DNA of 64,000 bases from Sphaerosporella brunnea (Eukaryota > Ascomycota > Pezizomycetes > Pezizales > Pyronemataceae): NCBI GenBank assembly GCA_008704415.1, contig VXIS01000057.1:62001-126000 (forward strand), given 5' to 3'. Shown piece after piece: positions 49,201 through 59,004 of the stretch. The translations under genes were made by a program, and so were the position numbers. The notes under the pieces are model-generated. The model had not been told where the DNA came from. It saw only the letters and a list, made by a program, of their open reading frames with translations, and made no database searches. Within the stretch, counting starts at the first letter, position 1. Each line of letters opens with the position of its first letter.

Positions 49201-49997
49201 TTGTCCTATTAACTCGGAGGATGAACAGACCACAGAAAATGATGAGATTTCTGTGCTTCTAGGTGGACTGAGAGGTATGGACAACCAGGACGACAATAAT
49301 GGCATACCACGTTATTGCTGGGACGAGAACCATCAAAGCACTCTTCACCATCACATTCGGCCTCCCATGCCACTAAGCGTAGCACAGTTAATCAAACTCA
49401 ATGCCTACTTGAATGGCCTTGATCTTATGCTGCCTTTAACGGTGAACCTTTCAGCAGAGATCCGTGGCGGCGGTCGGACAAAGAACGCCAGAAAGGACGA
49501 TTCTCTTACCAATGTTAAGGTTGACATCTGGCAAAAGTGTCTTTTGCAGCGATCCAAGTGCTCCTCAAAGTTTGTATCGATCCTATATTCGTTCCGCCGC
49601 ATACGAAAAGGCTGGAGCTCGAGACTCCACATATGTCCGCTATGAACTCATTCAGGAAAAAGTTGATACCAACGGACGTCCGGTTTGCTGTACTGTTGGT
49701 AAATTTGGGCGTGTCCTGTTTTTCTGTGAATTTAATGGCTGGCAACCATCGACAAGAGCCCCATATCATCTTTTACTTGCTTGGGTTGAAGAAGTTCCAG
49801 TGGTTGGAGAAGTGATGGCTGCTGGTACTCTTTACCACATAAAAGAATCTCCGACAAGAGCTATCAACGATAGCTCTGACTTGCGATACTTCATTAATGT
49901 CGACAGCATATCGTGTTTGACGGGAATTGTTTCCGTCACTGTTCATGACGGTAAAAGTGCGCGGTACATAATTGAGAAGGATTCCTGTTTTTTGTAA
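46242..49997 (+). CDS. CACTA/Plavaka-like (Tnp2-type) transposase
   Basis: Exons 46242-46977, 47019-47270, 47329-48403 and from 48481; introns of 41, 58 and 77 bp. The N-terminal 245 residues are Ser/Pro/Asp-rich with a basic AKRRKT stretch. Next is a zinc-finger-like segment (YDVCRNGCLCF, then CPMCGEAR), then YDYIPLVHQLRLQYSNP and RDFWDGK. The core follows: HQVWPIILQCYNLAPQLRF, GVAGYNSRHYCNYC and, across the third splice, LPSLIWPWSFPIDSMHLFYL with VVPNMRDHW. It continues with HALLHVAECVEWLGPMWSYS and WVVERMFGLWTPKVKQRASA. These are features of the Tnp2-like transposases of CACTA and Plavaka elements; I did not map catalytic acids. The C-terminal part (SYIRSAAYEKAGARDSTYVR onward, to 49997) lies in another frame from about 49555, and no acceptable intron joins it, so a frameshift is suspected. 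The 41-bp first intron is unusually short. Confidence 0.85.
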
Positions 49998-50475
49998 GCT
50001 AGTGTCTACTTTGGGGGTGGTAACCCACATCTTGTAACTGGACATTTGTAGGGAAAATTGTCAAGATAGGAGTCTTCAGGGTGGGATGGCGGGTGTAAAC
50101 AACTGTTCCAGCTGCGGTACGATGCCAGAGCTGCCCCAGGTGCGCTCTGGATTAGGCTTGGATGCACTTGTTGACAGTTTTGAGCGCACGGACAAAGTCC
50201 TTGGTGAGAGCGAAAAATAACAGACAAGAAGCCTCTGCTGACTGCTGCCGTCCGTACTTCATTGCTCGTCACAGTACTTTTTTGGTGTTTTCTTGGTACC
50301 TGTTGTCGCTGTTAGCTTGCTTTACCAGAATTTTCCCTTTTAAACATCTCGTTGGGCATCCCATTGGGTTTTCCTCGCTTCTCCCTTAGTAGATTTTAAC
50401 CTGGAAAAACATGTTTTTTTCCTAATGAACCCAACCAATTTAACAGCAATATAACATGAATTCCCCCTTATCTCC
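49998..50475. other. Spacer between converging transposon genes
   Basis: 478 bp, 3' flanks of the transposase (plus) and the dioxygenase gene (minus). No motif recognised; T-rich near 50270-50420. Confidence 0.4.
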
Positions 50476-52237
50476 TTATCCGAATGCCCTCATGTCCTCA
50501 TGGAATGCAAAGACCCAACTGAAACGACTTTTACCTCTCCATTTTGTTGTGAAGTGCTCCATCTTGTTCCCCCTAATACCTATCACCGCACCAGGTTGAA
50601 AGTGCAATTTTCTCTCCAGCAATGTCAAACAAAACAAGCCATCTTCATAGCTTCCAAAGGGTGTTAACCACGTCCACCCACCCTGCCAATCTTTGTGGTC
50701 TTGATAGGGTTCAGTCAACAAATTGACGAGCAATGCCTGAAAGTGGAATATTTCTTCAGGTCTGGCGGAAATGACTTCTCGGTTCCCTTCCTGACGAATC
50801 CCTGCAAACTTCTGTCGGTACTGATCTCTCATTACCTTGTCAATCCCTGCAAAGCAGACATCGATTGTCTGTGAAATATTGGACGCCCAAAGCTGTAGAT
50901 CTCGAATCATGGTACTTGCATATTGACCATGCTGAGTCATGTCCTTCATCAGAACACAGGGACTATGCTGATGGCCTACTTCTTTCCACAATCCAAAGTA
51001 ATAAATTCCGGACCGGCCTGACGGACCAGATGCCCATTCAAAAGCTTGATTCTCCTCTTCCATCCTCCACTTATCAAAAAGACCATGGCGACGAGTGTCT
51101 TTAGGCTTTTTCGGCGGTACAAACTGTATCAGCTTGTTGATATTTTGGGTGCTGGTCTCGACAATCTCTCCTCCCATGGTTGATCCCCATGTCCGTTTAT
51201 AAGCATCATGGTACAGGACTATCAGTGGCTTCCCCTCCTTGTCCAACGCAATGTACGACTTGTCCGGGGGGATTTTGGTGTAGCTTTCGGCATTGGCAAG
51301 CGCTTCCTCCATATCTGTTCCTTTGGCAGTAGACAGCAATTTTGACAGGTCAATATCAAAGAAGTATTCAATGATCTTTTCCGCACCATCAAACCGCCAG
51401 GTCTTCTTTCCCTCCAGTCTGGCCTTTTCCATTAAAGCAGTTTGCTGCTTGCTCAGCTGAAAAAACTCTTTATAGACGGTGTCTTTATAGCGGGGTCGCG
51501 CTCGTCCCTTTCGAGTGTTGTGCGGAATGTAGTCTTGAATGTTGAACCTCTCAGAGCTCAAATAGTTTGCAGCATTGCTTGGCTCAAAGTGCTGCCGAAT
51601 GGTGGATGCAGCTTGGGAGCGTGGTTTTTCTGTGAGTTCTAACTGCGATTTTAGTCTTTATTGCGGCCAACATATATGATCTAGGATTACCTTGCAGGGA
51701 TGCACCTATTAATTGGAACTCTGTCTCATCTTTTTCTGTTCCAGGGAAGTCTCGTTGTCTTTGTGCCATAGGCTTGCGGTTCCGTGATTTTTTCGGGGGC
51801 CGTCCTGCACCTGTGTAGTCCTTGGATGATGCGGATTGACTAGCTTTTATTCGCGCTAATTCTTCTACTTCCTTCTTTCTTTTTTTTTCCAATGTTTGCC
51901 GTGTATAATTTTTCCATTTTCCACTAACGGGATCGACATGGTCGGGATATCGGTATGGCTCCCGAACATAGTCCGGCTTAGAACGTGTTCCATCGTTTGG
52001 ATATACAGCAGCTGATATTGGAAATTGATAGCTCCTGTCAGTCGGGTGTTCTGCCATGATAGGATATTCCCAACACTCTTCTTTTTCATCTCTGACGTAA
52101 GGTTCTGCAGCCTTATCTTCGTTGTCGTCGGTTGGGGGCCACGGAGGCGATAACTCTCTGTTATTGCCAATTCCCAAGATGTTGTCCTGGTCCGCTTCTG
52201 TATTGACACCAGCGAATGATGTTTCCTCTTGTTCCAT
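50476..52237 (-). CDS. Putative TET/JBP-family 2-oxoglutarate/Fe(II) dioxygenase, transposon-borne
   Basis: Two exons: 52237-51691 and 51638-50476; a 52-bp phase-1 intron; 569 residues. The N-terminal 180 residues are charged and carry an AT-hook-like TGAGRPPKKSRNRKP (about 142-156), suggesting DNA binding. The C-terminal domain has the double-stranded beta-helix ligand pattern. HKD (His497, Asp499) gives the HxD iron motif; it is followed by WQGGWTWLTPFGSYEDG and LHFQPGAVIGIRG. The distal His is His544 in KMEHFTTKW, and Arg554 in SRFSWVFAFH is a candidate 2-oxoglutarate ligand. The order, the G-rich strand before the distal His and the aromatic end fit fungal TET/JBP proteins, which oxidise 5-methylcytosine or thymine in DNA. 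Substrate is not shown by the sequence; another 2OG-oxygenase chemistry is possible. It is oriented opposite to the transposase and lies at the right end of the element. Confidence 0.78.
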
Positions 52238-52311
52238 TTCAACGGTGATGGATTTGTAATTTTCTTACTTTGAATCAGCGCATATTTGGCAACAGAGCAG
52301 GCGGCAATATC

Positions 52312-52594
52312 ATCAAAATTTGGCAGCACCTCCCCATGCAATCAGCCCCGGCTACAGATAGAGCGGCCTTCTGGCAGCACTCCACTCTGCACCGTGCTTT
52401 GGTGTTAGAGTAGCAACTCGGGGGTATAGAAAGAATGGTAGGTTTCGAGGTTGAAGAAAGCATCGCGGGATAGAGTCGCAGCAACAGGCCTGATGGCAGC
52501 ATCACCAAAATTTGGCAGCACCTCCCCATGCAATCAGCCCCGGCTGCAGATTGAGTGGCCTTCTGGCAGCACTCCTCTCTGCACAGTGCTTTGG
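52312..52594 (+). repeat. Direct repeat pair of about 90 bp in the right subterminal region
   Basis: 52312-52402 and 52501-52594 match closely (ggcagcacctccccatgcaa, then cagccccggct, then ggccttctggcagcactcc), with weaker similarity between the sequences that follow. The unit length is about 180-190 bp. It lies just upstream of the dioxygenase start, so it may be part of that promoter or of transposase binding sites. Confidence 0.8.
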
Positions 52595-52924
52595 GATTTG
52601 AGTAATGAAGTGTGGTGGTATTGGAAGATGTTTACAGGCAGAACAGCAAGCGTAGAGGTGGAAGAAAAACCGCAGGTAGAGCAAAGGGTAGAGTGGCTGA
52701 GCACAAAGCTCGGAGGCAGAGCACAGAGCTTGGAGGCAGAGCAAAAACAAGTTGGCGGCATTTCTCTGTACCTTTTTGCTGCAGTCACAGAACAGAAACT
52801 AGTACGACAAAACCCCCGACAGGCAAGCCCGCACTGGAGGTTTTTAAGGGCACTGCTCGCACGCAAGCTCGTCACCCAGATCGTATTTCTTTCTTGTAGA
52901 CTGCTGGCTGCGTAGTTGCACCAA

Positions 52925-53078
52925 CCGTTACGCGAGCGAGGATGTGGACGACCGTCGCGCGAGGATATAGACGACCGTTACGCGAGCGAGGATGTGGACG
53001 ACCGTCGCGCGAGGATGTGGACGACCGTCGCGCGAGGATATTGATGACCGTTACGCGAGCGAGGATGTAGACGACCGG
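52925..53078 (+). repeat. CpG-dense tandem repeats
   Basis: About five copies of a roughly 27-31 bp unit with the core gaccgt(ta/cg)cgcgag(cgag)gat, in which nearly every few bases is a CpG. It lies about 300-450 bp inside the right end of the transposon. Confidence 0.85.
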
Positions 53079-53147
53079 GGAGTAGTTGGGTGGGAGGATA
53101 CGCAGGCGCGCGGTTGGTAAGATGGAAATGTGGGGGGAAGATGCTGC

Positions 53148-53193
53148 TGGTGGTGGTGGTGGTGGTGGTGGTGGTGGTGGTGGTGGTGGTGGT
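53148..53193 (+). repeat. TGG microsatellite
   Basis: About 15 uninterrupted TGG triplets, inside the right subterminal region of the transposon. Confidence 0.95.
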
Positions 53194-53355
53194 AGACTGG
53201 CTGCGGGCGGTGGTTGCGAATGATGTTCCAGACGGCACCCGTTTCCGTTCGTCACGTCTTTTCTATGCCTCACCCGGACGTCACCCGTCGGGTACGGCAT
53301 TCCAAATCCGTACCGCTTTTTACACCCGTACTATGCGGGTTTTAATCCGTGAGTT

Positions 53356-53377
53356 ACGGGTTCCTTGTATGCTCGGG
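53356..53377 (-). repeat. Right terminal inverted repeat of the large transposon
   Basis: Exact reverse complement of 42947-42968; followed by the CTT duplication at 53378-53380. Confidence 0.93.
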
Positions 53378-53380
53378 CTT
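53378..53380 (+). repeat. Target-site duplication CTT (right)
   Basis: CTT outside the right terminal repeat, pairing with 42944-42946. Confidence 0.85.
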
Positions 53381-53664
53381 CCGGACCAAGAGCATGCGGT
53401 ATCATTTGTCGGAGAGCAGGCAAGCTGTACTCGCGATTTCTGCGGGCATAATTCTTGGCTGCTCCCCACACATACTCAATCGGGTTCATCTCCGGATGAT
53501 ATTTGGGTAAAAAGAGGCATCGATGGCCAGCACCCTCAATAATTTCCTCCACGCGGCTCCTCCGCGCCAGAAAGTCGGGCTCGATAGCTAGAATTCCCCT
53601 CGCACACTTGAGGCATCCGTTGAGGCATTTCGAATCGTAGCTCTCCGGCCTTCCGCCTCACAGG
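53378..53664 (-). pseudogene. DDE transposase relic split by the large transposon
   Basis: The minus strand reads GRPESYDSKCLNGCLKCARG, then ILAIEPDFLARRSRVEEIIE, then GAGHRCLFLPKYHPEMNPIE and YVWGAAKNYARRN, then HALGPE at the CTT site. HPEMNPIEYVWG is the last catalytic-acid region of DDE-type transposases of fungi. The upstream part of the domain is missing (in-frame TGA just before 53664, then the inverted repeat), so the old element was already an internally deleted, non-autonomous copy. The frame continues at 42943 on the other side of the insertion. Confidence 0.8.
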
Positions 53665-53669
53665 TTGTC

Positions 53670-53698
53670 ACTCGCCGCGAAATTCCGGGTAACTTCAC
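53670..53698 (-). repeat. Right terminal inverted repeat of the older, interrupted element
   Basis: Matches 42736-42764 in inverted orientation at 27 of 29 positions. Without the nested transposon the older element would be about 530 bp long. No clear target duplication is visible. Confidence 0.7.
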
Positions 53699-55053
53699 TC
53701 TGCCCGGAACTGCAACTACACTCTGCCCGCCTTCCTCAGAAAAGGGGATGCAACAGTAGCTAACAGCCATCAGGTCTTATGGAGGCGGTGCCTAACGCTT
53801 TGGAGTCTTCGAAGCCATCGCTCATTTTCAAGTACTAGCGACGAACTCAGCGTATTATCCAGGCATATAGGCAAAAGGCGCCACCTTTAGAGACAACGAG
53901 TACAGAGCGCGGTTCTATACCAGTCACCGGCGGGTCTCACAGCGAGAGCCAGGCGCAGATGGGCAATGAATTGATTATTGGGGTCACGGTGCAGGCGCAG
54001 ATGGCGCGGTCCACCTGGCCCCAGCATTCGTTCTGAACTTTGGTCCCCACCACTTCGTACCCTTTGACCACCATCTACACTGTGTCCGCTGCTTACTTTC
54101 CGACGAAAATATCCGCGCAACAACCAGGTCTATATCTGCCTGCACCATAAGTAGATAATTCTGCACGGACTGGTTACACAATGCTCAGCAGGTTGGGAGT
54201 TGTCACAGCGTCGTCAAAGTCTATGTATTTTTTAGTTATAACGAAGTACTCCGTAGTTGGAGACATCTTGAACAGAGTGACGGTATAGTAAGTATCTAAC
54301 TGCTGGGGAGTGTCGGGGTCTGTTACTGTCCGACCGAGGCCGGAATACAACAACGATAAAACAAACCGGTGGGGAAACAGATGGACAAGCCCTTGGTTAC
54401 TCGTGCCAAGGTGGTGCACCACCTTGGCACGAATAGTTGGTTGAGCCACCCGTTGCGTGCCTAGGTAGCCATGCCGAACCGCCGACCATCGGATATCTCT
54501 TTCACCGACAGGCTCAAACGTAATCGGGGGGAGGCCATTGTTCTGATTCAGCGTCCCTTTGCGGTCTGTGCCTTAAGCTCCGTCTCCAAGGGGGGCTGAA
54601 ACGATCTTCATCTCCCTGCGTTTCAAAGCGATCAACAGCGCAAATACAGCATTGTATGGAAAAAAAAGTCACGCAAGACTGAGAGATAACAGGGGCATCT
54701 TATTTTTCCGCGCAGAGGACCTCTTTCTTGCTGGCCATGCAGCTGTGTGGGTTAAAATCCCTGATTAAAACACCGAGTCATAGCCATGACTTACATGATA
54801 CACCAAAAATAAGGAAAACCTTATGTGCAATAACCCCTCGTACAAAACAAAGAACCCCGTGACGCTATGCAATTACAGAAAACCTGAAACCACCAAAAAA
54901 AATATAAAAAAATCTATGCAGATCAAACCAATATACATTGTCGGGGGACCGACCTAGATTTCCCTTTCCATGTCTTCCTGGTCAAGAGAGACCAGATTGC
55001 CAATAAGAAACACCGCTGCCTAAAATTGCGGAGGCTTCCACGGTTCTAAGCAC
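53699..55053. other. Intergenic with one perfect palindrome
   Basis: No supported gene. A 32-bp palindrome lies at 54401-54432. 54640-54960 is A-rich and probably the 3' side of the CRH gene. Open frames around 53887-54450 lack motifs. Confidence 0.4.
54401..54432. repeat. Perfect 32-bp palindrome
   Basis: The sequence centred on ggtgcacc reads identically on both strands over 32 bp (arms tcgtgccaaggtggtg). It could form a cruciform or be the fused ends of a deleted element; no neighbouring gene uses it visibly. Confidence 0.9.
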
Positions 55054-56301
55054 CTAAATGAGGAGCCACCCTCCAACCAACCCCGCCGCATACAAAATAA
55101 AGCCACCGAGGGCTTCAACTCTATTACCGCTGCCTTCAAAAAAAGCTGATCCAGAGTGCGAGGGTGATGACGGCGAGGTAGGTGAGAGGGTGGACTCCGA
55201 GGAGTCAGCACCTTTCGTGTTTCCGCTACCGGAGGTCGGCTCACTCTTGCTGCCGCTTGCAGTGCTGGTGGTGGGGATGAGAACACCGGTTTTGCCGTCC
55301 CGGGATGTCACTGAGGGCGATGCAGAAGAAGCAGTGGAAGTTGCGAGATGTCCCTGGTTACCCTTTCCCGCCTGTGGCCCAGCGCCCACAGTTCCATTGA
55401 TAGCCACGATGGATTTCCAGCTGCCGGACTTGTCGCTGTAACGGTAGGCGGTACCAGTGGAGTAGTCAATAACCTTGATCTCCTTAACCACCATGTCGTA
55501 AGGGCCTTTGCTGTAGTCAATCGGACCACCAGACCACTCTGAACATCTGTTAGATCTCGCATCAGGCAAGCGGCCGAAAATGGAACGTACCAATGGTTCC
55601 TTCCTCATTGCCCGGGTCTCCAGCAGCCCAAGATCCTATTCTGACCTGCATAGGAGTTTGAGGGTAGAAGTCACCAGCCACCTGTTCAGGTCGGAGAGAG
55701 CGAACAACGGCTCCATCGATGGTCCAGTCAAGCTGCGTTTGAGTCCATTCAAAACCGTAGGTATGGAACCCGGATTGACTCTCGACGGGATGCACGGCGC
55801 CTCGGTCATAAGAGCTCGTATTTCCCTTTCCGAAGTAGTTCGACTGAGCTTCACCAGGCTTGGAGCCGATCCACTCCCAGTCGACTTCGTCAAGATCGTC
55901 AGACTGCAGGACGACGGACGAAACAACTCCACCTCCAGGAGCAGCCTTCAATACCACCTCCACGTGCCCCCACATGATGTAAAAGTTGCTGACAATAGTA
56001 GGCGCATCAAGCTTCTTCTCAACGCGGAAGACGGCACCGTCAGCGCCGCCGTACTTGATGACATCCAAACCAGCGGTGGTCGTGAAATCGGGCGCTGCAC
56101 CTCCGTATATGTGGTCATAAGTCCCAGCAAGAGCAGGGTCGTCAGGACAGTCTGAGTCGAAGGCATTAGCAGGCTATTAGGGAGCAAATGTAGCAGGCTT
56201 CTCTCACTCTTTTCCATGGGATTGCAATGCGTCCATGTCTGTGCGCTGGCCAAAGAGGTCGACGCTAGAAGGGCGGCCAGCTTGAACAAGATTGAACGCA
56301 T
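55054..56301 (-). CDS. CRH-type GH16 cell-wall transglycosylase, GPI-anchored
   Basis: Three exons: 56301-56208, 56151-55591 and 55538-55054; introns of 56 and 52 bp; 379 residues. CRH enzymes join chitin to beta-glucan in the fungal wall. The signal peptide (LFKLAALLASTSLASA) is followed by the CNP...NCP Cys pattern. The GH16 catalytic motif DEVDWEW is at 119-125 (Glu120 nucleophile, Asp122, Glu124 acid/base). It continues with FGKGN, TYGFEWTQTQLDWTIDG, the RIGSWAAGDPGNEEGTIEW segment across the second splice, and GGPIDYSKGPYDM. A Ser/Thr-rich stalk and a C-terminal hydrophobic segment (GGFILYAAGLVGGWLLI) indicate GPI anchoring. The start at 56301 is the first true ATG of the signal peptide. 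No chitin-binding module is seen in front. Confidence 0.94.
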
Positions 56302-57712
56302 GTTGATCAATAGATTAAGAATCAGCCGTGTGAGAAGTGAAAAACCGAAGAGCTTGACGTGGGAAGGACGCCGTTAATGAGTGTTGTTTTGTTTGGTTTG
56401 CTTGCGGGCAAGGAAAGTATCGACTAGCACCGATCTGTAACAAGTGACAAGTAGCTGTGTCTGAAGCTGTGTCAAGGCAAAAAGAGCGAGAGGCGGAGAC
56501 AGCTTGAGGGGGGGGATGGGGGAAATTTAAAAGGTGCCCTTGACCCACAGACGTTTCGATTTAGAATACAGCTACTCCTTGCGGTTGGGCGCGCCGGATC
56601 CGCTGCGCCACTGGACAAGCTATCAGTTGCGCCTAGTCCGGGGCGGCCAAGGGACATGAGATTACCAAGATCAGGTCAAAACACCGCGACGATAGGTGGA
56701 GGGGCACGACTCGGGTGTGCACGGAAGGGCCGAGGCTTTTGTGGGGGGGGGGGGGAGGGGGAGATGGAAGGGAGAGAAGGAGCAGATGGAGACCGCGTAG
56801 GTCAGGCAAGTCCGGACTGGTTGGTTGTGGTGGTGGTGGTTGTGGTGGTGGTGGTGATGGTAGTGGTGGTGGTGGTGATGTTTCTTTCTGGAGAAGTTTA
56901 ATCAAAGTTTAAATGCTTTAATGTAGGTAGAACGAGATGTATCGAGTACAGGGGAAAGCAAGGTGAGTGAGTTTCTATCTATCTACATGACGGTTCCAGG
57001 AACAAGAAGGGGGGAGGCTGGGAGTGGGAGGCTTAACGCTGGGCCTAGCTCGATACGTGGAGGGTAGGAGATGTGCTGGCATCTATCTCTCTGGTGGATG
57101 GTGGAGAAGAGTAGCGTTTTTTTTTTCGCTTGCTTGCGGGCGGATAAACAACGCGGCGAGTTTGGTGTGCTCTAACTGGAAGTTGGCGAGTAGGGCGGAC
57201 CCCTAACCCTCCGCTCGGGAGCGCGCTGCTCCCTTGCCCTGCATCGCGCAGAACATGGACAGTGCGGCATGCAAGCAAGACGGTACGTGCGAGGAATGAA
57301 AATTGATGGTGTCTATTTCGAGATATGCATCACACAGGAACCTAGGTACATCTGCTAAGTGCTCTGCTCTACTTAAGGTTTAGATTTAGTCAGTTGCCGT
57401 TTGCATCTGTCGGATCTCGAGTCTCGAACTCGCCAGGTTCGGGTGATCTGGGCTGCACATCGGAGATGCTCTCATGTAGCATGGTGGACGTATGTATGTA
57501 CTGAAGTGCGCGATAGATACTTAGTGCTTGGTGCTTACTTGGTATCTATCCCACTCCGCACAGGAAGTATCCAAGTGGAATATACAGGTAGATGTTACTG
57601 TGTTGTGACACCTTTCAACGACGAGCTCCTGGCCAACAACAAACAACCTGTCAAGCCCTAACCCACACTACCTCCCCTCCAAGCACCTCGTCTTCGCCTA
57701 TCGTACCAAGCA
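56302..57712. other. Intergenic between two divergent genes
   Basis: Divergent promoters of the CRH gene (minus) and the GRASP gene (plus). It contains a G run at 56743-56755 and a GGT/TGG-rich stretch at 56826-56880. C/T-rich sequence (57660-57712) stands just before the GRASP start codon. No gene recognised. Confidence 0.45.
56826..56880 (+). repeat. Interrupted TGG/GGT microsatellite
   Basis: About 18 GGT-like triplets with T, A and AT interruptions, upstream of the CRH gene. Confidence 0.85.
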
Positions 57713-59004
57713 ATGTCGTGGCTCAAAAAGTTTCTCCCTCTCGGCGAGGAACGTCGTCAAGGCGTTGGCTTCGGCTTCCAAGTTCTCAAAAACACCAACA
57801 ACCTCATCGCCATAGAGCCGTGGTTTGACTTCATCTGTGGAATCAACGGAAGATTGGTGGTATGCCCCTCCTGCTTGCCAGCTCTCCCTATGCATGCCGC
57901 CCCCATCTGACCCGCCGCCCTGAACCTGCCAGGAAGATGGGAACTCTTACCTTTTCTCCAAAGAAATCGAGAACTGCGCCGGGCGAGATGTGGCCTTCAC
58001 CGTTTGGAGCGCAAAGGTCTGCAAACGACCCCCTCCCCCCCCCCCCACCCCCCAAAACACCTGCGGCCTCGCCAGTTCCTGATGATTCATCACAGGGCCA
58101 AAGGATGCGCGACGTAATGGCCTCAGTTCCCTCGTCTTCGCTGTCTCTTGGCCTTACGCTCCAATGGTGTCCGGTCGCGACCACGGAGGACATCTGGCAC
58201 ATCCTCGACGTGGCGCCCAACTCCCCCGCTGACTACGCCGGTTTGCTGCCATACAGCGACTACATCATTGGAACACCGGAAGGCATCGTACGTGGAGAAT
58301 CTGGCCTCGGCGAGCTGGTCGAGGATCACATGGACCGACCGCTACGCCTCTTCGTCTACAATCACGAGTACGACGTGACCCGAGAGCTTCACATCACTCC
58401 GACTCGGTCGTGGGGCGGTGAGGGTGCGCTGGGTTGCGTATTAGGTTTCGGTGCCTTGCACAGAATTCCCGCTCCGTTACATGAACCCGTGCAAGCTCCC
58501 GGCGAGACACTGTTTTCGAATTCTCCCCGTGCGTCTGGTGACTTCAAGCGGCCCCCGGTTCTGGAGGAGGAAGAGTTCCCACCCACGGAGCCCGGAAACC
58601 TCATCGCTCCCGCGACTACAACTACGCCATCGCCGTATCAATTCACGCCCATGGAGAATCCAGCGACCTTCCGGGGCACCATCGCCCCAGCCTCTCATCT
58701 GTTTACAGCTGCTGCTATAACCGCGGGCACGCCCCCTCCACCACGGTCCACTTCGTCTCCGGTGCCCGCCAGACACAAGGCGAGGCACGCACGCGATTTT
58801 GACTCTAGCCTCATGGACGATTATCTGAAAGAGGGGGAGCAAAAGAGCAGGGAATTGGAGGGGACTTCTAGCAAACCCATCAAGACTGACCTCCCCCCGC
58901 CGCCGAAGCGAGCAGTACCACCACCACAGCGAAAACCGGCTACTCCGACAGCTGAGGTGCCAGCACCGGTGACTACACCGGAGCGCGAGGATGAATTGGA
59001 CTGA
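57713..59004 (+). CDS. GRASP (Golgi reassembly and stacking protein, Grh1 type)
   Basis: Three exons: 57713-57859, 57933-58016 and 58096-59004; introns of 73 and 79 bp; 379 residues. GRASPs are peripheral Golgi/ERES proteins that tether membranes and serve unconventional secretion. First PDZ: GFGFQVLKNTNNLIAIEPWF through FDFICGINGRLV, EDGNSYLFSKEIENC, and across the second splice VWSAKGQRMRDV. Second PDZ: LGLTLQWCP through HILDVAPNSPADYAGLLPYS, DYIIGTPEGIVRGESGLGEL and LGCVLGFGALHRIP. The tail is Pro/Ser-rich and disordered. There is no Gly at position 2, so no myristoylation. The start MSWLKKFLPL looks like a short amphipathic helix, as in yeast Grh1, where N-terminal acetylation serves instead. 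Intron 2 has an unusual 12-15 base C tract. Confidence 0.94.

Larger units (their letters stand above)
42947..53377. mobile_element. Complete 10.4-kb CACTA/Plavaka-like DNA transposon with a TET/JBP-like cargo gene
   Basis: Bounded by 22-bp perfect inverted repeats (cccgagcatacaaggaaccc gt) at 42947-42968 and 53356-53377 and flanked by CTT. Three genes fill it: an AT-hook protein of unknown function (43413-46022, minus), a Tnp2-like transposase (46242-49997, plus) and a putative TET/JBP-family 2-oxoglutarate dioxygenase (50476-52237, minus). Subterminal regions hold repeats of different kinds at the two ends. It sits inside an older DDE transposase relic, whose frame closes exactly when the element and one CTT are removed. 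CACTA/CMC-type elements make 2-3 bp duplications and encode such transposases. Association of TET/JBP genes with DNA transposons is known from KDZ-class elements in basidiomycetes. The class label here is inferred from the transposase motifs and target duplication. Confidence 0.9.

Noticed and set aside
56570..56640. tRNA-like A-box (minus strand tggcgcagcgg) with a later atcgaaac, resembling initiator tRNA-Met
   Set aside because: The D-stem can pair, but neither the acceptor stem nor a 5-bp anticodon stem can be formed, and spacing is off. At best a degenerate fragment or chance.
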